From Taenia hydatigena (taxonomy: Eukaryota; Platyhelminthes; Cestoda; Cyclophyllidea; Taeniidae): DNA of 64,000 bases. Where the stretch lies: contig JADWOT020000001.1 of the NCBI GenBank assembly GCA_036345935.2, positions 19,571,098-19,635,097 on the forward strand, read 5' to 3'. A program made the translations under genes and the position numbers. This document shows positions 1-8,985 of the stretch, piece after piece. The notes under the pieces were generated by a model that was given only the letters and a program-made list of their open reading frames with translations, was not told the DNA's origin and ran no database searches. Each line of letters opens with the position of its first letter. Within the stretch, counting starts at the first letter, position 1.

Positions 1-240
1 TATTGCCTGGAATGCAGCGTGTAAGCCTCGTTCTAACTGAACCCGCAAAAGCGATGCCAATACCCACAGCTGCCATCCACAAAATTAGCATACAAAGAGG
101 ACACATCGCGTGCTCCACCTCCCCAAATTTCCGTCCGGCTAGATGATAAGGATTTGCAGGACGCGAATAGCGTCAATTCCCCATCACCACACACACATCA
201 ATCATGATTTTACAAAAGCACCACCAGACGATTCTCTCGC
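1..240 (-). repeat. G block, truncated by the window edge
   Basis: The reverse complement matches 20,568-20,790, 41,755-41,975 and 61,145-61,365. Only the first 240 bases of the block are inside the window. The block begins beside a CTCGC-type microsatellite, as in the copies at 41,755 and 61,145. Confidence 0.85.
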
Positions 241-267
241 CTCGCCTCGTCTCGCCTCGCCCCTCGC
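235..267. repeat. CTCGC/CTCGT pentanucleotide microsatellite
   Basis: Imperfect tandem pentamers. The same tract, with different lengths and interruptions, marks homologous positions at 9,606-9,649, 29,922-29,960, 41,709-41,742 and 61,099-61,136. Confidence 0.85.
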
Positions 268-479
268 ACTCCTTCTCTCCAGCGTTCGCGTAGCAGAAGC
301 CATGCCTCTACTTCCACACATCCACCGCACTCAATGGTGACATCGATGGCAAAGTCGACCTCTTGTCTGCCCTGCTAGGCGTCAAAGCAGTTGCGATGGC
401 TAGAGGACACAAAAGCACAGTATCGAAGGCTTTGCATCACAGTTTCCGACAACTGGCATTTGAATGCCCTACAAAGTGA

Positions 480-1260
480 TTACTTCACATGGGAAGCCGT
501 TGATTGACGTCGAGTGTCGCAGTGAGACAAAGCGCTTCTTTGCTTCTTTGCTGAAAATGTTGCACGAATCAGCGTGCATCACCGAGTCCACAGCGCAAAG
601 CACGTGAGTCTTGTGAAGGCAGAAGCACTTGAGAATCACGTAAAACAAGGAATACAACATGCAACTTAGCAACGACTCTACAGACGAATTGCTGATGCTG
701 ACTCCAGATGGCATAGCAGAAGCATGGATTACAGCCTGTGCCATGCAACTCAAAATCCTCACTGATGGAGGCTGGACAAACAACAGACGAGGTGACGTAG
801 AAGCACTGAGTAAAGTGCTGTTAAGTGGAGTGTTTCGGAATTTCAAAATAAGCTGCATTCAGTCTTTTCCAGCATGCAATAATGAACCTCTACTCAGAAA
901 ATACTTTTAAGTAGTATGGTAAGGTGTTCAGTCCATAAAAGTAGCGGGCTACATCCCCGAACCTCAAGAGACACTTGAGTTGCTCGTTGCACTACTTAAA
1001 TTAAGGACAGTAGTATGCTGCATTGGCATGTCAGCCAGGTGACACCACACACACAGAGGACACAATCCACAAAGACCTCCTCACTAACTTGCATACCGGT
1101 CGTGCAGAAGGGTACGTCAAGACGACTCTCCTCCTCATTGCCTCTGATCATCAGTACAGTTTTGGTCTAGATTTCAGTCCATTGACAGAGAAAGTTGTTC
1201 AACATCCAACTGCCAACAGCGTCCAATATTGGTCACCGGCATTGCAGATAACTATGTGAA
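480..1260 (+). repeat. Module A, copy 1
   Basis: The module recurs at 15,720-16,500 (-), 30,455-30,900 (-), 31,858-32,270 (+), 40,720-41,470 (-), 49,760-50,470 (+) and 57,310-58,030 (-), with fragments at 8,985-9,100 (+) and 24,083-24,230 (-). It carries an 83-codon frame, then the invariant stretch CATAAAAGTAGCGGGCTAC, then a region that is a diverged relative of module K (compare 1,010-1,160 with 3,340-3,510). Confidence 0.88.
659..910 (+). CDS. Hypothetical 83-codon frame of module A
   Basis: The frame starts at an ATG and reads to a stop just before the conserved TAAAAGTAGCGGGC stretch. It is not recognised as any known family. The central part, around ILTDGGWTNNRRGDVEALSK, is nearly unchanged in the copies at 16,141-16,392 (-), 30,592-30,843 (-), 41,066-41,281 (-), 49,887-50,102 (+) and 57,676-57,891 (-). 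The last three lack the upstream ATG because a stop interrupts the start region. Between the copies at 659 and 16,141 I counted changes at all three codon positions with the second position highest, so there is no sign of protein-level constraint. It may be an exon, a relic, or a chance frame kept open because the copies are young. An antisense frame (469-858) is open over much of the same DNA. Confidence 0.25.
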   Translation: MQLSNDSTDELLMLTPDGIAEAWITACAMQLKILTDGGWTNNRRGDVEALSKVLLSGVFRNFKISCIQSFPACNNEPLLRKYF

Positions 1261-1453
1261 CTGTGAGCGACTGCTGCTCATCCAAATTATCCAAAACCAC
1301 AAATTGGCGCTTCATTTACACAAATGAAGGAACAAGGCAATCGCAAATCACGTGATCCATTCTGCAGCTCCAATGAAGTGCATCAAGTTCACGTGTGAGT
1401 CAATAACCCACACGTGACGGCATTTGAAGTGGATTTGCTACGCATCACGCATC

Positions 1454-1721
1454 ATGAATCGCCAACACAAGCAATGCAGTACAGCGAAAAAGGATGTCAG
1501 GCGCAGCGCACGATCATCAAAGGTATCCACATCCCCGCCCATTACGAATGTGCCACCAAATGACGGGAATGGAAGCAGACGATACTCCGCTCTAGCCTCA
1601 CGCTTTCCCCTCCTCGAGTGTTCACGCAGCACCAGGACTCGGGCGACCAAGTCGCGCGTCAATCCCTCAGTCAACACTTCTTCAAAAGCACACTTGAAGA
1701 AGCCGTCATCATCATCATCAC

Positions 1722-1755
<34 letters not shown>

Positions 1756-2893
1756 GACAGCAGCAGCAGCAGCAACAAGGGCGAAGTCACCTCCACATCC
1801 ACAGCTGCAACCACAACCGCGCTCACATCAGCAAAATGCATGCAGGAGGCCCTGGCGACTGCGTCTACGGTCAGGGAAAAGAAACGACACAAAGCCTTGC
1901 ACCTCCACCTCTCCTACCACTCTCCGTTCGCCCAAGCCACGTTGTGCACCACCTACCGACTCTCACGCTACAGACAGCACTGACGCACAAGTCTCCGAGT
2001 TGCGCACATCATCAGCAAAGCGAATACGCCACCTACTTGATTTCACCCACTTCCCATTTGGGTGGAAGTTCAAGAAGATGCGGGATGAGCAAGATGGCGT
2101 CATCACGTCACCACCAGAAGAGAACTGCCAACTGCCAACGGACAGGGTGTCATTCATTGTCATGCAATTGCAGGTCGTCAATCCAGCCATCTCTATCCAG
2201 CCATGCAATATGAAACGCTTTGATGGCGTGTGTCGAACCAAGCACTGTGCGATGTGCAGCAGCAGCGGCAGCTGCAGTGGAAATGTCTTGACCAATGCTG
2301 CAATGACATTGATTGCACACAAACGGGTGCGCAGATTAACGCCAATTCATGTCAACGTCGTTCATCTTCCACTCACTATAACAAATGACATTGGATGTTT
2401 CAACTCAGTGCGCGTTAAATCACGTGCGATGGAATTCACGTGTGAAATCGTGCAACACTTTGCATCTTTCCTCTCAGTCCTCACCTCCGAGAGGCTGCAC
2501 CGTGTCGCTCAGCACATCGTGCGTCAGCACACCTGCAACAGTGTTGCTTGTTCTCAAGGCGTTTCCTCCAATACAGCTGTAATCCTCCATAAACCGCCTG
2601 ATCATATTGGTAGCGAAATGGCACCAGTTGAGCATTACGATGCGCTCACCCGCTCGCCATCACAGCAGTGTGAAATGCCGCCCAAGAGGACATCTGCTCC
2701 CACATCACCCTACGTGCCAGTGGAGGAGGACAGTGGCGATTGTGAGACACTTGGCAAGCCTGCCATTTCACAGCCAGTAGCAGCGCCAATACCAAATCCA
2801 CACGATACACTGCAACGCATCAGAAAGCTGCGCAGCATTCTCCGAATCGACGCATGGCTGCATTCACTTCGGGTGAATGAAGACTCGCAGTGA
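1454..2893 (+). CDS. Hypothetical 479-residue protein, longest frame in the window
   Basis: This frame is too long to be likely by chance at this base composition. I start it at the first in-frame ATG; the frame is open back to 1,424 without another ATG. Residue order: a basic Ser/Arg-rich N-terminus; Ser, Ala and Thr homopolymers at about 84-107 encoded by the CAT/CAG tract; a Pro/Gln/His-rich stretch; an aromatic segment near HFPFGWKFKKM around 203-213; a Cys-rich patch with CRTKHCAMC around 258-266; and, from about residue 326, module T, ending in the helix-like HDTLQRIRKLRSILRIDAW. No signal peptide or membrane segment is apparent. The family is not recognised; the Cys patch could bind metal but that is speculation. 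The mirror copy at 39,081-40,517 is one residue shorter in the Ala tract and still open. Introns cannot be excluded. Confidence 0.45.
1706..1778. repeat. CAT/CAG trinucleotide tract
   Basis: A run of CAT triplets is followed by two blocks of CAG triplets interrupted by AACGA. It encodes Ser then Ala within the 479-residue frame. The mirror copy at 40,197-40,268 has a different arrangement of pure and interrupted units, yet the frame is preserved. Confidence 0.9.
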
Positions 2894-3041
2894 GTACTAG
2901 TGGAAAGCTGTCAGGCAATTGCAGTGAAGGCCCGTGAGGCTGATTCTGTGCCAGCTGCTTTGAGTGGCCTAACGTAGCTTTAAAATGTCCCAAGAAAGCA
3001 GAATTAGTAGGCTCAAGCAACGCGAGAGCTTGGCATTCCCT

Positions 3042-3473
3042 TTAATTGCAATGCAGACATTGGATCGCGTTTGGACATGCAACAGAATGCTCTCTGAACG
3101 CTGTAGCCCTTTGTAATGTGTAACACACAGAGGGGCTTGTCGGTAGAATTAATCGTGACGAACCTGCACCGTCGAAAACAACATAAGGAAGAAAGTAGCC
3201 AGCATTCGTTGTTGCAAAATCACTTGAACCAAAATGCATTGTAGCAAGTTCTTCTGTTCTTACAAATAGCAGGCTGCATTTGCGAGACTCAAGAGGCACT
3301 TCAATTGTCCGATGCACTACTTCAGTTGGCGACAGTAGCATGCTGCATTGGCATGTCAGTGAGGTGACTGCACACACACAGAGGACACAATCGACATTCG
3401 TCCTTATTAACTCGTCTATCGGTCGAGCAGAAGGGTACGTCAAGACGGCTCTCGCCCTATTGCCTCTGATCAT
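3042..3473 (-). CDS. Hypothetical 143-codon frame, module K minus-type strand
   Basis: The frame is open from the first ATG at 3,473 and, without an ATG, from 3,521. It contains a segment around LLFVRTEELATMHFGSSDF and ends with a Cys-containing tail, IQCLHCN. It stays open in the copies at 7,249-7,680 (+), 21,953-22,384 (+) and 34,250-34,681 (-). It is not recognised as any family. It overlaps another long frame on the opposite strand (3,340-3,804), so at most one is likely to be real. In the related part of module A the reading frame is broken by a one-base indel and stops, which argues against old constraint on this frame. Confidence 0.25.
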   Translation of the reverse strand: MIRGNRARAVLTYPSARPIDELIRTNVDCVLCVCAVTSLTCQCSMLLSPTEVVHRTIEVPLESRKCSLLFVRTEELATMHFGSSDFATTNAGYFLPYVVFDGAGSSRLILPTSPSVCYTLQRATAFREHSVACPNAIQCLHCN

Positions 3474-3804
3474 CAGTGCAGTTGTGGTCTGGTTTGCTGC
3501 ACTGCGAAGGATTGCCTTCAATTCACTTCTTGCATTTCGGGCTGTTTGCCACTTTCTTCAAAACGGCTACCCTCAACAGGTGCTGGTTATTCATCCTTCC
3601 TTCGTCATTCCACTTATGCGTGCCAATCACGATAATGGTAGCCCATTTCTTTTGCCACACCAACCAACCAACCATTATGTGCAGTTGACTTGTTCCCAAT
3701 TTGGTGTCATGGCAGTGATTTGCACCTCGCATACCTTGGCTTCTGCTTCTGATCTAATGTGGCAACTTGCATCAGCACTCAATTTAGCTGCTGAGGAATT
3801 GTAG
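3340..3804 (+). CDS. Hypothetical 154-codon frame, module K plus-type strand
   Basis: It begins with MLHWHVSEVT at the first ATG; the frame is open back to 3,280. A hydrophobic stretch near LLPLIISAVVVWFAALRRI (about residues 41-59) could be a membrane segment. The C-terminus is LMWQLASALNLAAEEL. It is intact at 6,918-7,382 (-), 21,622-22,086 (-) and 34,548-35,012 (+), frame-shifted by an extra GGTT unit in the copy near 38,300, and cut short by junctions at 43,196 and 62,990. Most of its coding sequence lies antisense to the 3,042-3,473 frame. Which strand, if either, is expressed cannot be told from the sequence. Confidence 0.28.
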   Translation: MLHWHVSEVTAHTQRTQSTFVLINSSIGRAEGYVKTALALLPLIISAVVVWFAALRRIAFNSLLAFRAVCHFLQNGYPQQVLVIHPSFVIPLMRANHDNGSPFLLPHQPTNHYVQLTCSQFGVMAVICTSHTLASASDLMWQLASALNLAAEEL

Positions 3805-5132
3805 GTCCTGTGAATATTACACACTTGCTAGCCTCTCCGCCGGTCAGCAAAAGGAATGCACAGATCGCCCAACATGCAAACTGAAAGTTCAAAATTCTGA
3901 TTTAAAAATATATCATTGCTGGGGAACGTTCGCCATGAAATCCGAATTATCTTGTATTCGACCAAGCGTGCCGATTACGTCAAGGAAGAGCTAACGTCTA
4001 TTTCCTGATAAGAGCCACCTGCGTAGGATAATGCCTCCAAGAGATATGGACTTGTAAGACGAAAGCACTCGAATCAAGCTCGAGTAACAGCGAGAAGTTG
4101 CACACCTCCTTCATCCACCCTAAGACCGATTCACTTAACTTCCGCACCTCTTCCGGTGCCTGGAAGGCAGCGTGTACACCGAGGGCTGCCTTACACTACA
4201 GCATGCAAAGAAGACACGCTGCTTATTCGACCTCTCTAACCTTCTATTCGACTAGATGATCAAGAAGCTGCAGGAAATGAACAACGTCACACGATTGGCA
4301 CAATGGTTAGATCAACGTGACTCTCCTACTAAGTTGGCTCTTACTGAATGCCCATCACAGTGACTGCCGAAGTGCTCTTAGTTTCGCCCAAATAATTCAA
4401 TGTCACATAAACGTCGGCTCACGGTAACGAGGTCGATTGAAGTAATCAAAAGCCGGCCAGTGCAGAGTCCAGCAAGGGCGACTGTCTGATACACTGGCAC
4501 CCACTGAGGAGGAGTCGGCACCGCAAATGCTCTCTGTTATGCACGTGCTGCACCACCAAGTGTTGCCTCCGTTACGCACGGTAAAGCAATTGCAGACAGC
4601 GGGCCCACTTACCCACGCACTACGACGTTGCGCGAGGAGGCGCACGCAACGCCAGCACTGATCGAAACGTTGGCGTGGCAGCACATCTAACCGTGGGAGC
4701 AAATACGACGCAAGCACTGAGAAAGACAATTGAACAAGACTAGCGTCACCCACATCAGGGCACAATCACATTCGGCGCCCAAAAACACAAACCAGATATA
4801 AAATTTGTTCTGTGTCACGCACGGAGAAGTGGTCGGCGTGACCACATTTGTAGAGACTTAGCTACGCGTCACAGCGGCAAGCCATCCCGCTATTACGCTT
4901 TCTGGTTGCGAACTGACCACCTGGCTGAGATTGTTGATCTTCATGGCGCAGAGTTCCCTCACCGTGATGGGTGGTTGGACTGCCGCGCTGAATTGAACGG
5001 CCACACAATTAGTGATCCTCTTGGGCGGTGAGCTTTGCAAGGCACGTTCTGCTGGATGTTGGTAGTTTCTAGCGTATTCCGCACCGCCCCCACCGGGTTT
5101 TCGATGGCGACGAAAGAGGTTTGTGATGGGGT

Positions 5133-5327
5133 CTACTCTCGCTTGTCGATGATACGCTGAGCTGATGAATCGCAGCTTTGGCCAACATCGGACTTCCAAT
5201 TAAAGTGGTATCCTGCGTCAATGGTGTTCATCGTCGGGACCCAGTCACTCTTGCGGCAAGGTGCACGGATGTAGCCATCGCTTGAGAGGCTGAAAATCCT
5301 CGTCTGGTTTCTGGTTCTGCCCTTCAT
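5133..5327 (-). CDS. Hypothetical 64-codon frame in the spacer
   Basis: It starts at ATG 5,327 with MKGRTRNQTRIF and contains SDGYIRAPCRKSDWVP and AGYHFNWKSDVGQSC. Beyond its stop, an overlapping frame (4,858-5,199, no ATG) continues on the same strand, as if one longer coding region had been frame-shifted or the two were separate exons. It is present at 36,381-36,575 (-), and at 54,537-54,734 (+) with two residue changes. No family is recognised. Confidence 0.25.
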   Translation of the reverse strand: MKGRTRNQTRIFSLSSDGYIRAPCRKSDWVPTMNTIDAGYHFNWKSDVGQSCDSSAQRIIDKRE

Positions 5328-5690
5328 CTGGTTCTACAGGACGGTGGAATTGTCGTCTCACTAATGTGAGTCCCTTTTTATTTCATAATTTTGACCCCTG
5401 CCCTATTTGACTTTGTTCTGGTTGGAGACGTGTTCTGATAATACTTACTTGTTTGTCACGTCTCACCTGGGTGACATGCCTGCCTTAGTAGCTTAGGCTA
5501 ACTGCGATTGGTCCAAACCAATACTCACAAGAAGATTGTTGAAATTTGAAGCGAGATACTCGGAGAAGGACAATTGTATTTTCTACCTCTTAAGCAACAA
5601 CAGATCCTTGCATCAAGGCATGTAGTTTTCATAGGCCGTGGTAGACACCCGGTCGGGGACCTATAATCGCAAAGCGAATGCATTGCCAGT

Positions 5691-5942
5691 TTAATTGTCC
5701 ATTGCCGAACAAAGAAACGTCTTCCCTACTTGGCTTGCTCTCGGCTCAGTGTGACGAATACGATTTGCATTGCTAACTTGGCAACTCATGAATCTGTATG
5801 CAAAAGTTGCCTTTAGGGGGACTGTCATCGGTAGGGGTGAGGGATGCGAGGGATTGCTTTCGCAAGCCATAGATGTCTGATGCAATCTACTATTACTGAC
5901 TCCTTCCACGTAACATGTTCCACTACCGATTCTCGTGCACAA
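5691..5942 (-). CDS. Hypothetical 83-codon frame in the spacer
   Basis: This frame (start MCTRIGSGTC) is fully conserved at 36,939-37,190 and nearly so at 53,925-54,176 (+). No family is recognised, and an antisense 143-codon frame (5,844-6,275) overlaps it. The high identity reflects recent copying rather than demonstrated constraint. Confidence 0.2.
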   Translation of the reverse strand: MCTRIGSGTCYVEGVSNSRLHQTSMACESNPSHPSPLPMTVPLKATFAYRFMSCQVSNANRIRHTEPRASQVGKTFLCSAMDN

Positions 5943-6275
5943 AGTTTAAAATCATCAAGCAAAGAAGAGCATATACAAGGCGGAGGCCATAAAATGCGAC
6001 CAAAACATCACAGGCCTTATACAAGGCCATTTCAGAAATGTTGGCTTTCGTGCAATCACACACACACACACACAAAAGCAAACTTGAGTGTGCTCTGGGT
6101 GAGGCAGAAGCATAATCTTGCAATAAATGTGCTTGACGAGTGCATTGACAGCAAACCTGACAAGGATGAGATGCATTCGCTTGGCATTTGGCATTTGCGG
6201 TGCCGACTCCTCCTCAGTGGGTGGCAGTGTATCAGACAGTCGCCCTTGCTGGACTCTGCACTGGCCGGCTTTTGA
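5844..6275 (+). CDS. Hypothetical 143-codon frame crossing the spacer-arm boundary
   Basis: It starts at ATG 5,844, includes a His/Thr run from the CA microsatellite, and ends inside the right small arm. It is identical in length at 37,092-37,523. The third copy (53,596-53,829, -) preserves only the C-terminal part. No family is recognised; the dependence on a microsatellite makes a chance frame plausible. Confidence 0.18.
   Translation: MRGIAFASHRCLMQSTITDSFHVTCSTTDSRAQSLKSSSKEEHIQGGGHKMRPKHHRPYTRPFQKCWLSCNHTHTHTKANLSVLWVRQKHNLAINVLDECIDSKPDKDEMHSLGIWHLRCRLLLSGWQCIRQSPLLDSALAGF
6057..6074. repeat. CA dinucleotide microsatellite
   Basis: A short CA run, repeated at 37,305-37,322 and reduced to a short GT run at 53,800-53,810 in the third spacer copy. 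Confidence 0.85.
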
Positions 6276-6917
6276 TTACTTCAATCGACCTCGTTACCGT
6301 GAGCCGACGTTTATGTGACATTGAATTATTTGGGCGAAACTAAGAGCACTTCGGCAGTCACTGTGATGGGCATTCAGTAAGAGCCAACTTAGTAGGAGAG
6401 TCACGTTGATCTAACCATTGTGCCAATCGTGTGACGTTGTTCATTTCCTGCAGCTTCTTGATCATCTAGTCGAATAGAAGGTTAGAGAGGTCGAATAAGC
6501 AGCGTGTCTTCTTTGCATGCTGTAGTGTAAGGCAGCCCTCGGTGTACACGCTGCCTTCCAGGCACCGGAAGAGGTGCGGAAGTTAAGTGAATCGGTCTTA
6601 GGGTGGATGAAGGAGGTGTGCAACTTCTCGCTGTTACTCGAGCTTGATTCGAGTGCTTTCGCCTTACAAGTCCATATCTCTTGGAGGCATTATCCTACGC
6701 AGGTGGCTCTTATCAGGAAATAGACGTTAGCTCTTCCTTGACGTAATCGGCACGCTTGGTCGAATACAAGATAATTCGGATTTCATGGCGAACGTTCCCC
6801 AGCAATGATATATTTTTAAATCAGAATTTTGAACTTTTCAGTTTGCATGTTGGGCGATCTGTGCATTCCTTTTGCTGACCGGCGGAGAGGCTAGCAAGTG
6901 TGTAATATTCACAGGAC

Positions 6918-7680
6918 CTACAATTCCTCAGCAGCTAAATTGAGTGCTGATGCAAGTTGCCACATTAGATCAGAAGCAGAAGCCAAGGTATGCGAGGTGC
7001 AAATCACTGCCATGACACCAAATTGGGAACAAGTCAACTGCACATAATGGTTGGTTGGTTGGTGTGGCAAAAGAAATGGGCTACCATTATCGTGATTGGC
7101 ACGCATAAGTGGAATGACGGAGGGTGAATGAATAACCAGCACCTGTGGAGGGTAGCCGTTTTGAAGAAAGTGGCAAACAGCCCGAAATGCAAGAAGTGAA
7201 TTGAAGGCAATCCTTCGCAGTGCAGCAAACCAGACCACAACTGCACTGATGATCAGAGGCAATAGGGCGAGAGCCGTCTTGACGTACCCTTCTGCTCCAC
7301 CGATAGACGAGTTAATAAGGACGAATGTCGATTGTGTCCTCTGTGTGTGTGGAGTCACCTCACTGACATGCCAATGCAGCATGCTACTGTCGCCAACTGA
7401 AGTAGTGCATCGGACAATTGAAGTGCCTCTTGAGTCTCGCAAATGCAGCCTGCTATTTGTAAGAACAGAAGAACTTGCTACAATGCATTTTGGTTCAAGT
7501 GATTTTGCAATAACGAATGCTGACTACTTTCTTCCTTATGTTGTTTTCGACGGTGCAGGTTCGTCACGATTAATTCTACCGACAAGCCCCTCTGTGTGTT
7601 ACACATTACAAAGGGCTACAGCGTTCAGAGAGCATTCTGTTGCATGTCCAAACGCGATCCAATGTCTGCATTGCAATTAA
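6918..7680 (-). repeat. Module K, copy 2
   Basis: The inverted copy of 3,042-3,804, with both antisense-overlapping frames intact (6,918-7,382 minus and 7,249-7,680 plus). Confidence 0.9.
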
Positions 7681-7828
7681 AGGGAATGCCAAGCTCTCGC
7701 GTTGCTTGAGCCTACTAATTCTGCTTTCTTGGGACATTTCAAAGCTACGTTAGGCCACTCAAAGCAGCTGGCACCGAATCAGCCTCATGGGCCTTCACTG
7801 CAATTGCCTGACAGCTTTCCACTAGTAC

Positions 7829-8293
7829 TCACTGCGAGTCTTCATTCACCCGAAGTGAATGCAGCCATGCGTCGATTCGGAGAATGCTGCGCAGCTTTCT
7901 GATGCGTTGCAGTGTATCGTGTGGATTTGGTATTGGCGCTGCTACTGGCTGTGAAATGGCAGGCTTGCCAGGTGTCTCACAATCGTCACTGTCCTCCTCC
8001 ACTGGCACGTAGGGTGATGTGGGAGCAGATGTCCTCTTGGGCGGCATTTCACACTGCTGTGATGGCGAGCGGGTGAGCGCATCGTAATGCTCAACTGGTG
8101 CCATTTCGCTACCAATATGATCAGGCGGTTTATGGAGGATTACAGCTGTATTGGAGGAAACGCCTTGAGAACAAGCAACACTGTTGCAGGTGTGCTGACG
8201 CACGATGTGCTGAGCGACACGGTGCAGCCTCTCGGAGGTGAGGACTGAGAGGAAAGATGCAAAGTGTTGCACGATTTCACACGTGAATTCCAT
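7829..8293 (-). CDS. Module T frame, 154 residues, joined to F2
   Basis: It starts MEFTCEIVQH and ends with the same basic helix and SLRVNEDSQ tail as the 479-residue frame, but the upstream DNA is F2 rather than the Ala/Ser-rich part. Copies are at 33,637-34,101 (+) and 51,991-52,455 (+). Between the copies at 33,637 and 51,991 I counted about 24 substitutions, of which only three are silent. That is relaxed or even diversifying change, or a sign that this is not the coded frame. A 109-codon antisense frame is open in some copies. No family is recognised. Confidence 0.35.
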   Translation of the reverse strand: MEFTCEIVQHFASFLSVLTSERLHRVAQHIVRQHTCNSVACSQGVSSNTAVILHKPPDHIGSEMAPVEHYDALTRSPSQQCEMPPKRTSAPTSPYVPVEEDSDDCETPGKPAISQPVAAPIPNPHDTLQRIRKLRSILRIDAWLHSLRVNEDSQ

Positions 8294-8471
8294 CGCTTAG
8301 CAGGTGCATTCCAGCTGGACCACCCATGAGGATGCATGGAGGACAAAAAATCAAACCGTGTTTCTTCTGTTTCGCAAGCCAGATGCAACACTTAGAGTGC
8401 GATATTTCATGCAGCTTCCCCTTTCCTCGTTTATGCTGCCTCTCATCGTCAGTGTCTTTTTCCCTATCCAT
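8277..8471 (-). CDS. Hypothetical 64-codon F2 frame with a CPPC motif
   Basis: It starts MDREKDTDDERQ. It is rich in Lys/Arg and has HSKC followed about 15 residues later by CPPC, a spacing that could bind a metal. It resembles short zinc-finger segments in a general way, but I could not match one. It is intact at 33,459-33,653 (+). The relatives at 51,830-51,995 and 20,000-20,140 have an in-frame stop after the acidic start. The end overlaps the first codons of the module T frame in another phase. Confidence 0.25.
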   Translation of the reverse strand: MDREKDTDDERQHKRGKGKLHEISHSKCCIWLAKQKKHGLIFCPPCILMGGPAGMHLLSDGIHV

Positions 8472-8985
8472 TTTGGCTGTATGTTTTTGCTATTCTAAAC
8501 GCGAAATAAAATGTAACGTAATGCAGCTCACTATGACGCCTAATGGATGGCCGTTATTTTCCATTGTTGCACAGCGAATGGGTGCCTGTTTGGGAAGGGT
8601 AGGATAAAAGCAAGTGACGAATATTTAGCGAATCACTTTGGCTGGTGGAATAGGCATTTGAGTGAAGTTGGTCTTACGGGTCTCCTTTCCATGCTTAGTC
8701 GACCTTCACTCCTATTCGCTTCATCGTCCCATAGCCCCTACTTCTGAGTCACTTTATCTTTCTACACACCAAATACACACTGTATTTGCATAATTTGTTG
8801 GCTACTTACGTCCCATGTGTGGATAACGAAAAATTTGCATTTATTTTCTGGTGTCACGTATGTGTGACGCAGTGGACGCTCAAGTCCACTTGACAACTGC
8901 ACAGATTCTTGATGTAGGGCACTGTACCTAGGCTGAGAGGTGAGAGTTGATTCACCCTTTTTCATCAGCACCCACACACTTGAGA
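8297..8985 (-). repeat. F2 block, inverted copy
   Basis: It matches 32,946-33,630 (+), 51,300-51,985 (+), 22,800-23,280 (+) and, in part, 19,855-20,135 (+). It contains an octamer-like ATGCAAAT (reverse strand, near 8,785) and the palindromic word at 8,851-8,870. At 8,985 it is fused directly to module A sequence, whereas the right arm has 2.36 kb in between. Confidence 0.88.
8851..8870. promoter_or_regulatory. Palindromic GTCAC-N-GTGAC word
   Basis: The word GTGTCACGTATGTGTGACGC belongs to a family with two GTCAC half-sites in inverted orientation around a short AT-containing core. Relatives are at 11,400, 12,211, 16,677, 22,916, 27,343, 28,152, 33,060 and 51,415. Its function is unknown. 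Confidence 0.5.

Larger units (their letters stand above)
2427..4532 (+). repeat. Nested palindrome 1, left arm
   Basis: This arm is the inverted copy of 6,190-8,297. Frames in the two arms have an exact coordinate sum of 10,722 over 5 kb (for example 2,893 with 7,829 and 3,804 with 6,918); it drops by one at a single-base indel near 3,885. The outer boundary is at the shared word GCGATGGAATTCACG, beyond which the two sides are unrelated. The inner boundary is at the word GCACCGCAAATG near 4,525. Confidence 0.93.
4533..6189. other. Spacer of nested palindrome 1
   Basis: This 1.65-kb unique centre lies between the small inverted arms. It is nearly identical, in the same orientation and at a constant offset of 31,248, to 35,786-37,437. 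I noticed only single-base differences, for example near 5,005 and 5,209. It matches 53,690-55,195 in the opposite orientation. It contains a CA microsatellite at 6,057-6,074 and several short frames on both strands. Confidence 0.9.
6190..8297 (-). repeat. Nested palindrome 1, right arm
   Basis: This is the inverted partner of 2,427-4,532. It carries a K module (6,918-7,680) and a T module (7,829-8,293). Five of 174 residues differ between the two arms in the longer K frame, so the arms are similar but not identical. Confidence 0.93.

Noticed and set aside
341..460. Conserved exon in module B and its relative at 341-450
   Set aside because: The DNA is clearly related, but the differences I counted fall at first, second and third positions about equally, in both strand readings.
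1990..2160. Methyl-CpG-binding-like domain in the 479-residue frame
   Set aside because: The HFPFGWKFKKM segment recalls the start of such domains, but the rest of the fold's conserved residues do not follow.
4780..4830. TATA-box promoter at GATATAAAATTTG
   Set aside because: An isolated match without initiator, downstream gene or conservation beyond the copied spacer. Such words are common.
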